A stretch of DNA of 64,000 nt, taken from positions 16,998,501-17,062,500 of the forward strand of contig NW_026622841.1 in assembly GCF_023065955.2 (NCBI RefSeq), read 5' to 3'. Both the position numbers and the translations under genes were made by a program. Positions 10,770 through 21,364 of this stretch are shown piece by piece. This stretch comes from Ursus arctos. Lineage: Eukaryota > Chordata > Mammalia > Carnivora > Ursidae. The notes under the pieces were generated by a model, which saw nothing but the letters and a program-made list of their open reading frames with translations, was not told the DNA's origin and did no database searches. Position 1 is the first letter of the stretch. Every line of letters begins with the position of its first letter.

Positions 10770-12874
10770 GAATCGATGCAGGACAGAGAGAAACTTATTC
10801 CTTTAGTCACAGTGCCTCCCCATGTAGCAGCTGTCTGGGTAACGTTGAAGGATTCGCTCTGTCACCTCAGAGTCCACATCGGAGTCTACATCCAAGACAG
10901 TCACCACATTTACCAAATGACATTAGGAAGCGAGGTGCAGTATCTTAAGCATAATAGCAGTTTAATTCTTGATAACATTTTCTGCTGTTAACAATTGATT
11001 TGAATTAATTCGTCTAAAAATAAAAATGATGCTTTGCTCAGGGCTGTGAGACTAGCGAGAGGAAGCATTTTAGCAAAATAAAACCAGGCTTATCACATGA
11101 CCCTCATAATTCTTCTCAATCTTCCTTCTCACGTTGCTGTTCTTTTGCTCTGCTATTATCCGCTCACATCCTGACTGCATCCCAGCACAGTCTTCTGACT
11201 GCCTTTGGCGCTCAGATTTTTTTCCCCACTCTATTTCCGGCTTGATTATAATCTGTCTCCTACTAGTCTCTTTAGAAAATGTTTTTATCTTAATGGATAT
11301 GTCAGCTCCCCAAAAGGTGGTGTTTCGCTATTTACTTGTAACTCCCTAAGTGCTTGAACCAGAATTGAGCAAAGAATTTGCACTAGAAAGATCCTATGGG
11401 CTTGAATGGATTTGACTCTCCCTTCGAAGGCTGATTTAGGATTATACATTTCTCTGTGGTGGTCTGTAATATTGCTAGTGTTCTGGGGCTCAACGGATCT
11501 GTCAAAAGGACCAGGCTCATCTATTGTAACTCAGTATTTTTTTTTTTTAATCAAATTCAGACTATTTGCAACTGGAACAAAGACCTTCACAAGCCACATC
11601 TCAAGTAACTGACTCTTAGGGTTCATTTTTTCCCATTCAAAAAGCTCCCTCCACATTGCTCCCAGAACAATTCCACTTCCCCAGCCCCTCAGCCACCAAG
11701 TACAGCAAAAACACAAAAACATTTCTGGGCAAGATATAAATGATGGTGTTTACCTCCAAGGGAGCAAGAAAGAGGAAGGGCGGGGGGGCTCCCATGTATC
11801 TGCGATGTTTGAAATAAATAAGGCTAAATGTTAATATGCATGTAATCTTGGCCCTGGGCACAAGGATGGCCTGCCATGTAAATTACAGCATTTTCAATTA
11901 AGAGCGACAGGAAGAGGAGGTGCTAATACTTACATATTGATTGGCCAGAAAACTAGGGGTCTGAGTCCTGCATCTTACTTGGAAACCATGTCAGCAGGTG
12001 GAAATCTATCCTTTTCTGAGCTTAAGGGGACCTTGAATTATGTATAGATCCGGGATATATGACCATCCTGGGAAAGTGTTGTAGTAATCGGTGGAGGGTA
12101 CGTGCTGAGCCTGGATCTTCCTAGAAGGTGGTGGCAAATGTGAACCAGCATTCTGGACAGAGAACAGAAAAGTACTTGATTCATTCAAGAGGCAATTCAT
12201 AAGGCAAAGCATCATAAAGGAGTTTAGGAAATCAGCATAAAAGAATGGGCAATAGAAAACTATATCCCAGTGGAGAAAGAAGATAAGCAACTGCAAACTA
12301 CAAGAAGCTTAAAAAAACAGCATAGGCTCTTTCCCATCATAGGGTTCTGAATATTGAGAAGAAGGGGCACCCTATGCAGTGGTCTAAAGAAGGCCGAGAA
12401 TTTTCAGTCTCCAACAAGCAGAAATATTGCCATTCGTGTTCCCTGGAATAATGTCAGTGTCCCACTGGCAGACATGAAAGTGGACTTGGCCAGTGGAAAC
12501 AGAGCTTCTCCCAGTTTGAGTGGCATTAAGAGGAAACAGGGCCTGAACCACTTATCACATGGAAATAAATGATACTTAGGGGCCATCTGATGTTGACATT
12601 CTTGGCAGAAAACCAGAGGGCTTCTTCTAGTTGCGAGCTGCTTCTGTGGGTGGGTCTATGGGTAGTGACTGGCAGTCTGTATAGATGGTTAAAGAGAGGA
12701 TTGGATCTCTGGAACCTGATATTTATGCCCCAACAAGGGGTCTTGGCATCTCATGGATTCTAGAAAAGATGGTGGTTGCCAGTGCAAACTGATCTGGTCA
12801 AAAAAATTTTTTTCCTGTGGCATCAGAAGCAAGCTTATTGAAGAAAAATCATTGTGTCCCAAACATAATAGGAA
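10770..12874. other. 2.1 kb unique DNA
   Basis: No transposon family or gene recognised. Open frames reach 96 codons (12006-12296 minus) and match no family. The stretch GTAAATTACAGCATTTTC at about 11878-11895 lies in an AT-rich, CpG-poor context that could be conserved noncoding DNA, but nothing here proves that. Confidence 0.4.
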
Positions 12875-13060
12875 CTACTACTTACAGCACTTTCAAGGGG
12901 TCAGACCCACACAATCTCCATGGACTTGATTTTACTTGATTCTCATACCAACCCTTTGGGTAGGAACTATTATGACTCTAGACAGCCATGGACAACTACG
13001 TTTTGGAGCATTCCGTGATCTCAAGGCCAAGTTATAGTCAAAATAGTCTTCAGAGCTCAA
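12875..13060 (+). mobile_element. MIR-class SINE relic (probable)
   Basis: Degraded core with CTTTCAAGGGGTCAGA, TTGATTCTCATACCAACCC and TAGGAACTATTATGAC in MIR order. Old and non-coding. Confidence 0.45.
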
Positions 13061-13371
13061 ATCAACAAACAATAGTCCCTGGGACCCTCTGAAAGTGGTG
13101 GGTCATGGATGACAATTGACTCTATTCTCTGTTTGCTTCCAAAATGTTCCTGGATTCTCTTCTAGCGCTAAGGCCTTCGGTCTGGCAACATATATTATTG
13201 CTTCTCCATAAGTTAATGTACCAAGAATGCTTTCTGAGGGATGATAATTTGATCCCAGCAGTGCAAACCATCACTTTCCATGCAAATGAAGGACATAGGA
13301 GTTTGAAATACAGAACTTCTTCCCAGCTGAGAACACTCCAGTGCCTCACCAAACAGAAAAGGCACCAGCCA
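13061..13371. other. Unique DNA open for 100 codons
   Basis: A plus-strand frame at 13144-13446 runs into the SINE that follows. No domain is recognised and an overlapping minus-strand frame is also open. Probably chance. Confidence 0.35.
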
Positions 13372-13783
13372 GGGGTGCCTGGGTGGCTCAGTCAGTTAAA
13401 CATTCCACTCGCGATTTCAACTCAGCTCATGATCTCAGGGTCATGAGATGGAGCCCCGCGTCTGACTCTGCACTGGGTGTGGAGCCTGCTTAAGATTCTC
13501 TCCCTCTGGGGCGCCTGGGTGGCTGAGATGGTTAAGCGTCGACCTTCAGCTCAGGTCATGATCTCAGGGTCCTGGGATCGAGCCCTGCATCGGGTTCCCT
13601 GCTCAGCGGGGAGCCTGCTTCTCCCTCTCCCTCTACTGTTCCCCGTTTCCCCCTATTTGTACTCTCTCGCTCTGTCAAATAAATAAATAAAATCTTAAAA
13701 ACAAAAATAACATTCTCTCCCTCTCCCTCTACCTGCCTCCCGCACCCTCCAGCTTACACACATGTTCTCTTTTTTTAAAAAAA
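13372..13783 (+). mobile_element. Carnivore SINE split by a second SINE
   Basis: An older-type SINE (head GGGGTGCCTGGGTGGCTCAG, body ending TGGAGCCTGCTTAAGATTCTCT) is broken at 13507 and resumes at about 13711 with CTCTCCCTCTCCCTCTACC. Outer flanks GGCACCAGCCAG and GGCACCGTCCAG form its target-site duplication. Confidence 0.92.
13508..13710 (+). mobile_element. Carnivore SINE nested inside a SINE
   Basis: Complete head, CT-rich body and AAATAAATAAATAAAATCTT tail. ATTCTCTCCCTCT on both sides is the target-site duplication within the older SINE, which orders the two events. Confidence 0.94.
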
Positions 13784-15040
13784 GGGCACCGTCCAGATAA
13801 TCAGGCCTGGAATAGGCCACTCCATCCTTCCCCCAACCATCCAGCATTGCATTGGAAGAGGGTCTTTGGCGAGAGATGAATGGTGTCTCCCCATCAAAGT
13901 TCTCTTGCAGGAAATATGTTCCTCAAAAGAAGCATAAGATATAACCCTGGGAATTAGCGGGAATGCACTTCTTCATCCTCTGCCTTGTTTCCTCGATTAT
14001 TTCTGACCTCAACTCCTCCCTGTGGAAACGTTCATGTCCCCGACTTGGAGGCTTAGTTCTGCCCCAGCTTCTGAACCAGCTGTGACCAGATAGAAATCTT
14101 GTCAGGTGCTTCGGTCACACCTGAAAGGGCTAAGTATGAACTGTGTCCCTAAAGCCTGAAATCCTGTTCACACCACCCAGTGCTCTTACGCAAGGAATGA
14201 GGCTGAGTCCAGGGGTGTTTACCCTGGTTGCCCTTGCAGCTTTCCCCAGCCTCATTCAGGACTGACTCACCATAAATCTGGGATCAAGCCTGCCTTCCTC
14301 TCTCCTTAGTGCTTCCAGCAGCCTGCTGAGCGCCCCAAGCCCCCTGTGGACCCTACTTCCTGTCTCCCTCCCTGTAGCTTGGAGCTGGATCTCCTCTTGC
14401 CAAACCCTGTTCTGCCTGATTTACACACTGGACAGCTGCCTGGTTTTCCTGCTCTGCCCACTGCATGGGAACTTCTGACAACGGGAGCCGTAACCAAGTG
14501 CCCCAAGGCCTTGTACTCTCCGCTTGGTTCGTCTTGTTGCCTTTGCCCACACCAACTTCTATACCTCACAAGGGTCCACCAGTGCAAGTCTCAGTGATAG
14601 GGTGTGGGACCTTCTTCCTTTGCCATCAGCCCTGTGTCTTTGTGATTCGAAGAGGTCCCCTGCCCCAGAGCACTGCGGTTATGGAATCCTGAGGACACAT
14701 CACTACCTCCTGGGACTGGCTGGAGGGGGTCCAGCATTGAGCAAGTCATGGTTCCCGAGGAATGGCTGATGGCACCTTCACCCCTGGTGGGCTAAGCTCC
14801 CACCCTCTCTGTATGTGACTCTTCCTTCACTCTCCCTGCAGCATGTTATGGTCTCATCCTACTTCACCTCTTTCAGGGAGGTCCCAGCCTCACCTGAGAA
14901 CAGTCTCACTACCAGACCCTCAGTCTTGATGAGGAGCCTGAAAGACCCCAAACTACTCTGCCTAGTTCACTCTAGGTGGGAACATCTCTTCCTGAAAGTT
15001 GATTTTTTTTTTTTTTGGCCTACTATATCTTGAATTTCAT
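13784..15040. other. 1.25 kb unique DNA
   Basis: Unique-looking and moderately GC-rich. Three mutually overlapping open frames of 65-93 codons lie at 14306-14769; none resembles a known family. A T13-15 run sits at about 15003-15017. Confidence 0.4.
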
Positions 15041-15120
15041 TCCATGTCTGTCCATGTACTGTGTGCCAGGCCCTGTGCGAGGCCTGGAGATACAGCCCCT
15101 TGGAGTTACAGATGAGGTTA
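15041..15120. mobile_element. L2-class LINE relic
   Basis: TACTGTGTGCCAGGCCCTGTG..CCTGGAGATACAGCCCC matches a well-known ancient L2 3' segment. Confidence 0.55.
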
Positions 15121-15283
15121 TAACAGTTGCTCAACCTTTGATTCTTTATCTACTGCCCCATCGATGGGTATGTTGGCCATTTTCAATCTTTTCATCGTAC
15201 AAACTGCCCTGTAATTCACATTTTTATACATACATCTTTGCACACTTGTGCAAATATTTCTGTATAATAAATTCCTAAAGCAG

Positions 15284-15488
15284 GGGGCGCCTGGGTGGCA
15301 CAGTCGTTAAGCGTCTGCCTTTGGCTCAGGGCGTGATCCCGGCGTTATGGGATCGAGCCCCACATCAGGCTCCTCTGCTATGAGCCTGCTTCTCCCTCTC
15401 CCACTCCCCCTGCTTGTGTTCTCTCTCTCGCTGGCTGTCTCTATCTCTGTCAAATAAATAAATAAAATCTTTAAAATAAATAAATAAA
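15284..15488 (+). mobile_element. Carnivore SINE, bear-type subfamily
   Basis: Body GGGCGTGATCCCGGCGTTAT. The tail continues into (AAAT)n and then (TACC)n. CCTAAAGCAG before the head and after the tail (about 15515) is its 10-bp target-site duplication. Confidence 0.96.
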
Positions 15489-15520
15489 TACCTACCTACC
15501 TACCTACCTACCTACCTAAA
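15489..15520 (+). repeat. (TACC)n microsatellite grown from a SINE tail
   Basis: Tetranucleotide run of about seven TACC units directly after AAATAAATAAATAAAT of the SINE tail and before the target-site duplication. The tail therefore seems to have seeded the microsatellite. Confidence 0.9.
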
Positions 15521-15555
15521 GCAGAATTGCTGGATTAAAGGGTATGCATTCTAAA

Positions 15556-16440
15556 AGTTTTAAAACCAACTTTGTTGAGATATAATTTATGTACAATAAG
15601 TTGACCTATTTAAAATGTTCAATTTAATGAGTTTTAACAAATTACATATATATGTGTACATATATACACACCTGTGAAAATCTATTTCTGTGAAACCACT
15701 AGCATAATTAACATACAGAATATTTCCTTCACCGCAAATTCTTCCTTTTCCTATTTGCAATCTGTGCCTCCCTCCACTCTCTGCTCCAGGCAAGCACTGA
15801 TCTGCTTTCTGTCACTATAGATTGGCCTACATTTTCTAGTTTTTTTTTTTTTAAAGCAGAATTAGGGGCGCCTGGGTGGCTCAGTTGGTTAAGCGCCTGC
15901 CTTCTGCTGGGGTCATGATTCTGGGGTCCTGGGATCAAGCCCCATGTCAGGCTCCCTGCTCAGTGGGGAGTCCACTTCTCCCTCCCCCTCTTCCCCTCCC
16001 CCATGCTCGTTTTCTCTCTCTCTCTCTCAAATAAATAAATAAAAATCTTTAAAAAGCGGAATTATACAGTATGTAATCTGATGTTTGGCTTTCTTTGAGA
16101 TGTATCCATGTTTTTGTACATAATAGTAATTCCTTTTTATTGATGAATAGTGTTCCAGTGGATGGAAAGAATGGTAGGGGCATGCCACAATTTGTTTATA
16201 TGTTTATCTGTTGATAGATGTTTGGGTTGTTTCCAGTTTTGAGCTGTAATAAGTAAATCTGCTATGAATATTTTTGTACGTAGTATTGTGTGGACCCATG
16301 TTTTCATGTTTCTTGGGTGCCTAGGAGTGTACAGTTGGGTCATATGGTAGATGTTTGTTTAACTGTGTAAGAAAGCAGCTACTTTCCAAGGCGGTGTTAC
16401 CATTTTCTCATTCTTACTAGCAGTGTATTGTTAAACTTCT
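15556..16440 (-). mobile_element. LINE-1 3' end nested in an older LINE-1
   Basis: Begins at the L1 3' UTR (GTTGAGATATAATTTATGTAC, TTTAATGAGTTTTAACAAATT), passes TTTCTGTCACTATAGATTGG and TGTTTGGGTTGTTTCCAG, and ends at AAGAAAGCAGCTACTTTCC. L1 order runs 3' to 5' along the plus strand. A SINE interrupts it at 15865. Confidence 0.7.
15865..16055 (+). mobile_element. Carnivore SINE inside the nested L1
   Basis: GGGGCGCCTGGGTGGCTCAG head, CT-rich body and AAATAAATAAATAAAAATCTTT tail. Flanked by AAAGCAGAATTA and AAAGCGGAATTA, a 12-bp target-site duplication with one mismatch. Confidence 0.95.
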
Positions 16441-16815
16441 GGTAGTTATTACCAAGTTCTTCTCCAAGGTAACTATCCTAACACCCTCCAACAGTGAATA
16501 AGAGGGTCTATTTCCTACATCAGTCTTTTTCATCTTTGCTAATCTGATCATTACACATTATGATTGTTTGGAAATGCATGAATTAATTCTTTGAGAATTC
16601 CAGCATCTCTCCCTCTGTACATGTATTGGCCATTGCATTTTGCTCTCTCTGAATTATTTTCATATCTTTTGTCCATTTTTCAAATGTGTCATTCATGTTT
16701 TCCTCAGAGCTTTTTTTTTTCTTTTATATTAGGACTATTACTAATTTTATTTATATTTAGATCTTTGGTCTGACTGGAAGATGTTCTGAAATAAGGAGTG
16801 AGGTAGGGATCTATA

Positions 16816-17280
16816 GGAAGAGTCGTGAGACAGGCCTGAGGTCTGGTCCTGCCAGAAAACAGTCAACATCTCTAAAGCCTGGAAAATTGATCTTTCATTT
16901 ACCTTGTCTTGTAGTGAACAATCAGGAAGGCCCAGGAGCCATTTTGAACAAGTTACTTAGACTTGGTGAACACTAGGCACAGGCTCAGAATTTCCAGAAC
17001 AGTCAGCACAATCCAGCAGGGCATAAAGACTCCCCAAGAACAAGAGGGTGTGTGCTTCTCTCACCAGGACAAAGTCATCCTACGCATCTGTATGTTCTCA
17101 AGAGGAGCATGTGGGTCCGGAAGGCGTCCACCTGGGACCATGCTGCACTGAATGCTGCATAGTGTGGCCCTGTTGTTTTCAGACACGTTTCGGTATCACT
17201 GCCATGAAAGAAAGGGTAAATACCCTTGTCTACCTTTGTTGGCATCTTTCCATCAAGTACATCACACTCCCATGTTGGGG
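16816..17280. other. About 465-bp insert of unknown origin within L1 DNA
   Basis: L1 sequence stops near GTAGGGATCT and apparently resumes at TTTTTTCCCAAATGGCTGGCC. The interval between is not L1 and is less AT-rich. Its length and the GGGCATAAAGACTCCC motif would fit an LTR, but I cannot assign a family or find clear target duplications. Confidence 0.35.
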
Positions 17281-17460
17281 CCTGCTGAATTTTTTCCCAA
17301 ATGGCTGGCCAGTTGTCCTTATATATCACCTGTTGATTCACACATCCTTCCCTCCAGTTCTCATTTTGCAAGCTCTGTTCTGTTTCCCTGTTTATTACTG
17401 TGATACCCTTATTTTTTTTTTTACATTAGTTTGCTTTCTCAGATATTGTAATTGCTGGTA
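17281..17460 (-). mobile_element. LINE-1 ORF2-region fragment (probable continuation)
   Basis: TTTTTCCCAAATGGCTGGCCAGTTGTCC resembles the complement of the L1 segment that lies 5' of GAGGTAGGGATC in intact elements, so it probably continues the outer L1. Confidence 0.5.
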
Positions 17461-18102
17461 GGACAAGTCCCTTCCATTGCCTTTCTTCCAGAAAATTCCT
17501 GAACATCCTACACTTGCCCATTTGTTCTTCCAGATATGCCCTATCATAGAACCGCTTCTTGGAGAACTTCTTCTGATAGAACACTCAAAACATCTATACT
17601 TGGTAATAAATTCATAAGCACTTGGCCACAGAGGATTCTTTGGTCATCGCTACCATGCCAGGCTTGGGCCAAAGCAGGTCAGTGCTGTCAGGAAGGTCAG
17701 GCCTGGCACCTGGCTTGAAGGTGGGGGATGCTAGGTAGAAGGGAATTAAAGTCAGAGAAATCCTTGATGGCTAGAAAGAACAGAATCACTATGGTCAAAG
17801 TCCTGGGAGCTGGCAGCAGAATCAGGAAGCTAAGTTTACAGAAGTTCACAGGCCAGGGTTCTGGGCACAGGATGTGGGCGCAGAGGTGTCCCAAAGCCCG
17901 AGACATAGGTTTGGTTTTTCTTTTTTAAAGACTAAATATCATAATGTGGTCTGTATAAAAGACATCTAGGCAGCAGTAACAGAATGAAATTTTATACTCA
18001 TATTGAAGCCAAACCTTCCAGTTCACAAATAGGCTGTGTTTATCCTGGGTTATACGATCCTTTACAAGATGCTGTGGAGTCCATCTTATTTCCCCATAAA
18101 AT
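17461..18102. other. Unique DNA
   Basis: No repeat or gene recognised. Short open frames on both strands near 17536-17928 carry no family signal. Confidence 0.4.
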
Positions 18103-18511
18103 AGGGTTTTTTTTTAAAAAAAAAAAAAAACGACTTATTTATTTTGAGGGGCGCCTGGGTGGCTCAGTCAGTTGAGCGTCTGCCTGCAGCTCAGGTTGCG
18201 ATTCCAGGGTGCTGTGATTGAGCCCCCAGTGGGCTCCCTGCTGAGTGGGGAGCCTGCTTCTCCCTCTGCCTCTGTAGCTCCCCCTGCTTGTGCTCTCTCT
18301 CTCTCAAATAAATAAATAAAAATCTTTTTTTTTAAAGGTTTTATTTATTTATTTGAGAGAGAGAGAGCATAAGCAGAGGGAGGAGCAGAGGGAGAGGGAC
18401 AAGCAGACTCCCGGCTGAGAACAGAGGCTCAGTCCCATCACCCATGAGATCACGACCTGAGCCAAAACCAAGAGTTGGAGCCTTAACCAACTGAGCCGCC
18501 CAGGTGCCTCT
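18103..18511 (-). mobile_element. Carnivore SINE (minus) split by a plus-strand SINE
   Basis: The right part is a full minus-strand SINE ending GAGCCGCCCAGGTGCC. Its T/A-rich tail and CTTATTTATTTTGAG also occur at 18108-18147, left of the inserted SINE. CCCCATAAAATAGG and CCCTATAAAACAG flank the whole unit as an outer target-site duplication. Confidence 0.85.
18148..18325 (+). mobile_element. Carnivore SINE inserted in the tail of an opposite SINE
   Basis: Complete head GGGGCGCCTGGGTGGCTCAG, B-box-like GTGATTGAGCCC and AAATAAATAAATAAAAATCTT tail. TTATTT..TTGAG on either side is the duplicated target from the minus-strand SINE. The two SINEs form a tail-to-tail inverted pair. Confidence 0.93.
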
Positions 18512-19380
18512 CCCTATAAAACAGTTTTAACAGGAAATGGAGTCCTCATCAATGCCTGATGCTTGATTTTAAAGAGAAATTATTGGAAACACTGTAATTG
18601 ACAATTGTGACAGTCTGAGTTTCTTGGTAACAGCAAACAGAGGTTAACTCTGGCAAACGCCAAGTAGGAAAAACAATGTATTGGAGGGAGAACAGGTAGC
18701 CCGTAGAACTAATGGGAGCAGAGGGGAACAGGCTCAGGAAGTGGGCTAGAACAGAAAGCACCAGCAGCTGGGAACACTGCCAAAATCTGCCAAGAGGGAC
18801 AGTCTGCTCAGCACGCTGCTGTTGCCATCTGGGCCCCACACATTTGGACATTCACCACGGGCTGCTGGATGCCTTGGTGCCCTGGCCAGTGATGACCTTT
18901 CACTGTATCTTTGCTTCCCTCCTTGAGAGTCGGGGTCCCAGCTCCCAGAACACGATTGGCAGAGCGAGGATTACATGCCCACGCTCTTGTCACTGGGAGC
19001 CACTCGAAGGAGTATCTGTCGTTCTCTATCTCCCAACACGGGGAGCGGGAGCTTCTGGCCTCCTAGTATAGCACGGCTGCCAACCGGGAAGCGTATTTAG
19101 CTACAACAGAACAAAAACCAAGGGAAAGAACAACGAAAATTGCACTACAACTGAAAAAAAAAATCTGTCTACTCCTGTTGAGGACTCATCTTTCTGAAGT
19201 TTTCAGAAGCCGATTAAAGAAGGCAGAGCAGAACCCAAACACTGACATCGTACTTGGCATATCCATCTTCAAACTGCACTGAACGAATTGTTTTATGCAG
19301 CAAATCAACCCAGTCATGTTCCTGCAGGTTTCCTTACAAGTGAGGGGAACCACGAACACCCTGCTTTTCCTCGCATCAGG
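18512..19380. other. Unique DNA, possibly an old mid-repetitive element at 18620-18700
   Basis: GGTAACAGCAAACAGAGGTTAACTC..ACAATGTATTGGAGGGAG resembles a common mammalian interspersed repeat that I cannot name. Open frames of 100 and 119 codons overlap on opposite strands (18549-19071) and match no family. Confidence 0.35.
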
Positions 19381-20415
19381 CATTTTATTTTATTTTATTT
19401 TATTTTATTTTTTAAATTTATTTTTTATTTTCTGTATATTGACTTGCAGTGTTTTATTAGTTTCAGGGGTAAAATACAATGATTCAACAGTTATATACAT
19501 TACTCAGTGCTCATGATGATGAGTGTAGTCTTTTTTTTTTATGATGTGTTAGTCTCCATACAGTACATCATTAGTTTTTGATGTAGTGTTCCATGATTCA
19601 TTGTTTGCGTATAATACCCAGTGCACCATGCAATGCGTGCCCTCCTTACTACCCATCACCAGTCTATCCCAATCCCCCACCCCCTCCCCTCTGAAGCCCT
19701 CAGTTTGTTTCTCAGAGTCCATAGCCTCTCATGCTTCATTCCCCCTTCTGATTACCCCCTCTTTCTTTATCCCTTTCTTCCCCTACCGATCTTCCTAGTT
19801 CTTATGTTCCATAGATGAGAGAAATCATATGATAATTGTCTTTCTCTGCTTGACTTATTTCACTTAGCATTATCTCCTCCAGTGCCATCCATGTTGCAGC
19901 AAATGTTGAGAACTCGTTCTTTCTGATAGCTGAGTAATATTCCATTGTATATATGGACCACAGCTTCTTAATCCAGTCATCTGTTGAAGGGCATCTCGGT
20001 TCCTTCCATGATTTAGTTATTGTGGACAATGCTGCTATGAACATTGGAGTGCATATGGCCCTTCTCTTCACTACGTCTGTATCTTTGGGGTAAATACCTA
20101 GTAGTGCAATGGCTGGATCATAGGGTAGCTCAATTTTTAACTTTTTAAGGGACCTCCACACTGTTTTCCAGAGTGGCTGTACCAACTTGCATTCCTAACA
20201 ACAATGTAGGAGGGATCCCCTTTCTCCACATCCTCTCCAGCAATTGTTGTTTCCTGCCTTGTCAATTTTTGCCATTCTAACTGGCGTAAGGTGATATCTT
20301 AGTGTGGTTTTGATTTGAATTTCCCTGATGGCTAGTGATTTTGAACATTTTTTCATGTGTCTGTTAGCCATGTGTATGTCATCATTGGAAAAGTGTCTGT
20401 TCATATCTTCATTTT
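19381..20415 (-). mobile_element. 5'-truncated LINE-1 with the ORF2 C-terminal remnant
   Basis: The 3' end lies at the left with (TTTTA)n, the complement of the tail. A minus-strand stretch at 19802-20185 stays open for 127 codons and encodes the end of L1 ORF2: VQPLWKTVWRSLKKLKIELP and DPAIALLGIYPK, then the EYYSAIRKNE motif and ISQAEKDNYHMISLIYGT. The upstream frame is broken: 20195-20404 gives [20 protein letters not shown] in another frame. The endonuclease and reverse-transcriptase domains are absent, so it is inactive. It is the least decayed L1 in the window. Confidence 0.92.
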
Positions 20416-20815
20416 AGAGCTTAAACTCCAGATGTGGTGGTCAAGTAATAAGATGGGTTCTTGAAAATACACAGATCACGCTTATTACAGTCAAATGTCT
20501 GAGGTTTCCTTCTCAGACAACCACCTTGTGGAGCTCTTATTCCAACAGTTTGGGCCATGACTCGGCACTTCTCTCCTACACGGGTCTTGAAACAACCACC
20601 TATGAAACTGATCAAAAATTTTTTTTAAATGTTTAATCCTGCTGTTGAAAAAGCTACGATAAATTGCTGGCCTGTATCAGCCAGCCATGAGTAAGAACGC
20701 CCCACAGCAGCGTGGACTGGCATGAGTGGGCCACAAGAATGTCATGTGGACAAAGTAAGAAAGCTGTAAAGGAACGCAAAAAATATAACTCCGATTACAA
20801 AGAGGACAAAATCGT
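20416..20815. other. Unique DNA, 64-codon minus-strand frame
   Basis: The frame at 20421-20615 is cysteine-rich (CRVMAQTVGIRAPQGGC) but matches nothing I know and directly abuts the L1 break. No splice context was established. Confidence 0.35.
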
Positions 20816-21260
20816 GTACATCCAGGTGGTATAGAGCTCAGTCAGATATGCATGGGTGGTAAAATTATGAAGAAAACGAAAGCAGGGGAGCACCTGCATG
20901 GCTCAGTCAGGTAAGCGTCTGCCTTCGGCTCAGGTCACGATCCCAGGGTCTTGGGATCGAGCCCCGCATTGCACTCCCTGCTCCACAGGAAGCCTGCTTC
21001 TCGCTCTGCCTCTGCTGCTCCCCCTGCTTGTGCTCTCTCTCACTCTGTCAAATAAATAAAGGAAATCTTTAAAATTAAAAAAAAACTAACTAAAGGAATA
21101 TTCACAATAATGGTTTCCCTGGGTGAGGGTGGGGGGATGTGATCAGAGAGAGACCCAAAGAGGGTTTCTAAATGATACCAATATTATCATTCTATCATTG
21201 ATATAAAATTTAAGAGGTGAGAGTATGAGCATTCACTTAGTATTGTCTTTTAAACCCACA
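20816..21260 (+). mobile_element. LINE-1 3' UTR relic split by a SINE (probable)
   Basis: GGTAAAATTATGAAGAAAACG..AATGGTTTCCCTGGGTGAGGG..GGTTTCTAAATGATACCAATATT follows the usual L1 3' UTR order. A SINE lies at 20884-21085. Confidence 0.5.
20884..21085 (+). mobile_element. Carnivore SINE
   Basis: Diverged head GGGGAGCACCTGCATGGCTC, then CAGGTCACGATCCCAGGG, a CT-rich body and AAATAAATAAAGGAAATCTTT with an A tail. Confidence 0.93.
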
Positions 21261-21364
21261 TATATGCGAATGTACTCTTTGGCATGTAGATGGACACAAA
21301 AGATAAATAGATATATCCAAAGATACCCCTCCCCCTCCTCCAAAAAAACAAAGGGATAGATAAG

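Larger units (their letters stand above)
15125..16815 (-). mobile_element. Outer old LINE-1, two pieces (15125-15555 and about 16441-16815)
   Basis: The left piece contains TACATCTTTGCACACTTGTG and GAATTGCTGGATTAAAGGG. The right piece resumes the same L1 further 5' with GTTATTACCAAGTTCTTCTCC, AGAGGGTCTATTTCCTAC and TTTTCATATCTTTTGTCC, and reaches GAGTGAGGTAGGGATCT. The gap is filled by a second L1. A SINE also sits in the left piece. Confidence 0.65.

Noticed and set aside
13372..13450. SINE heads as tRNA genes
   Set aside because: The heads keep A- and B-box-like sequence but not a foldable mature tRNA, and all continue into SINE bodies.
19802..20185. Functional reverse transcriptase gene
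   Set aside because: Only the ORF2 C-terminal end is open. Upstream is frameshifted and the element is truncated at about 20415.
20421..20615. Processed pseudogene of a ribosomal protein
   Set aside because: The basic, cysteine-rich translation suggested it, but no block matched any ribosomal protein I compared mentally.
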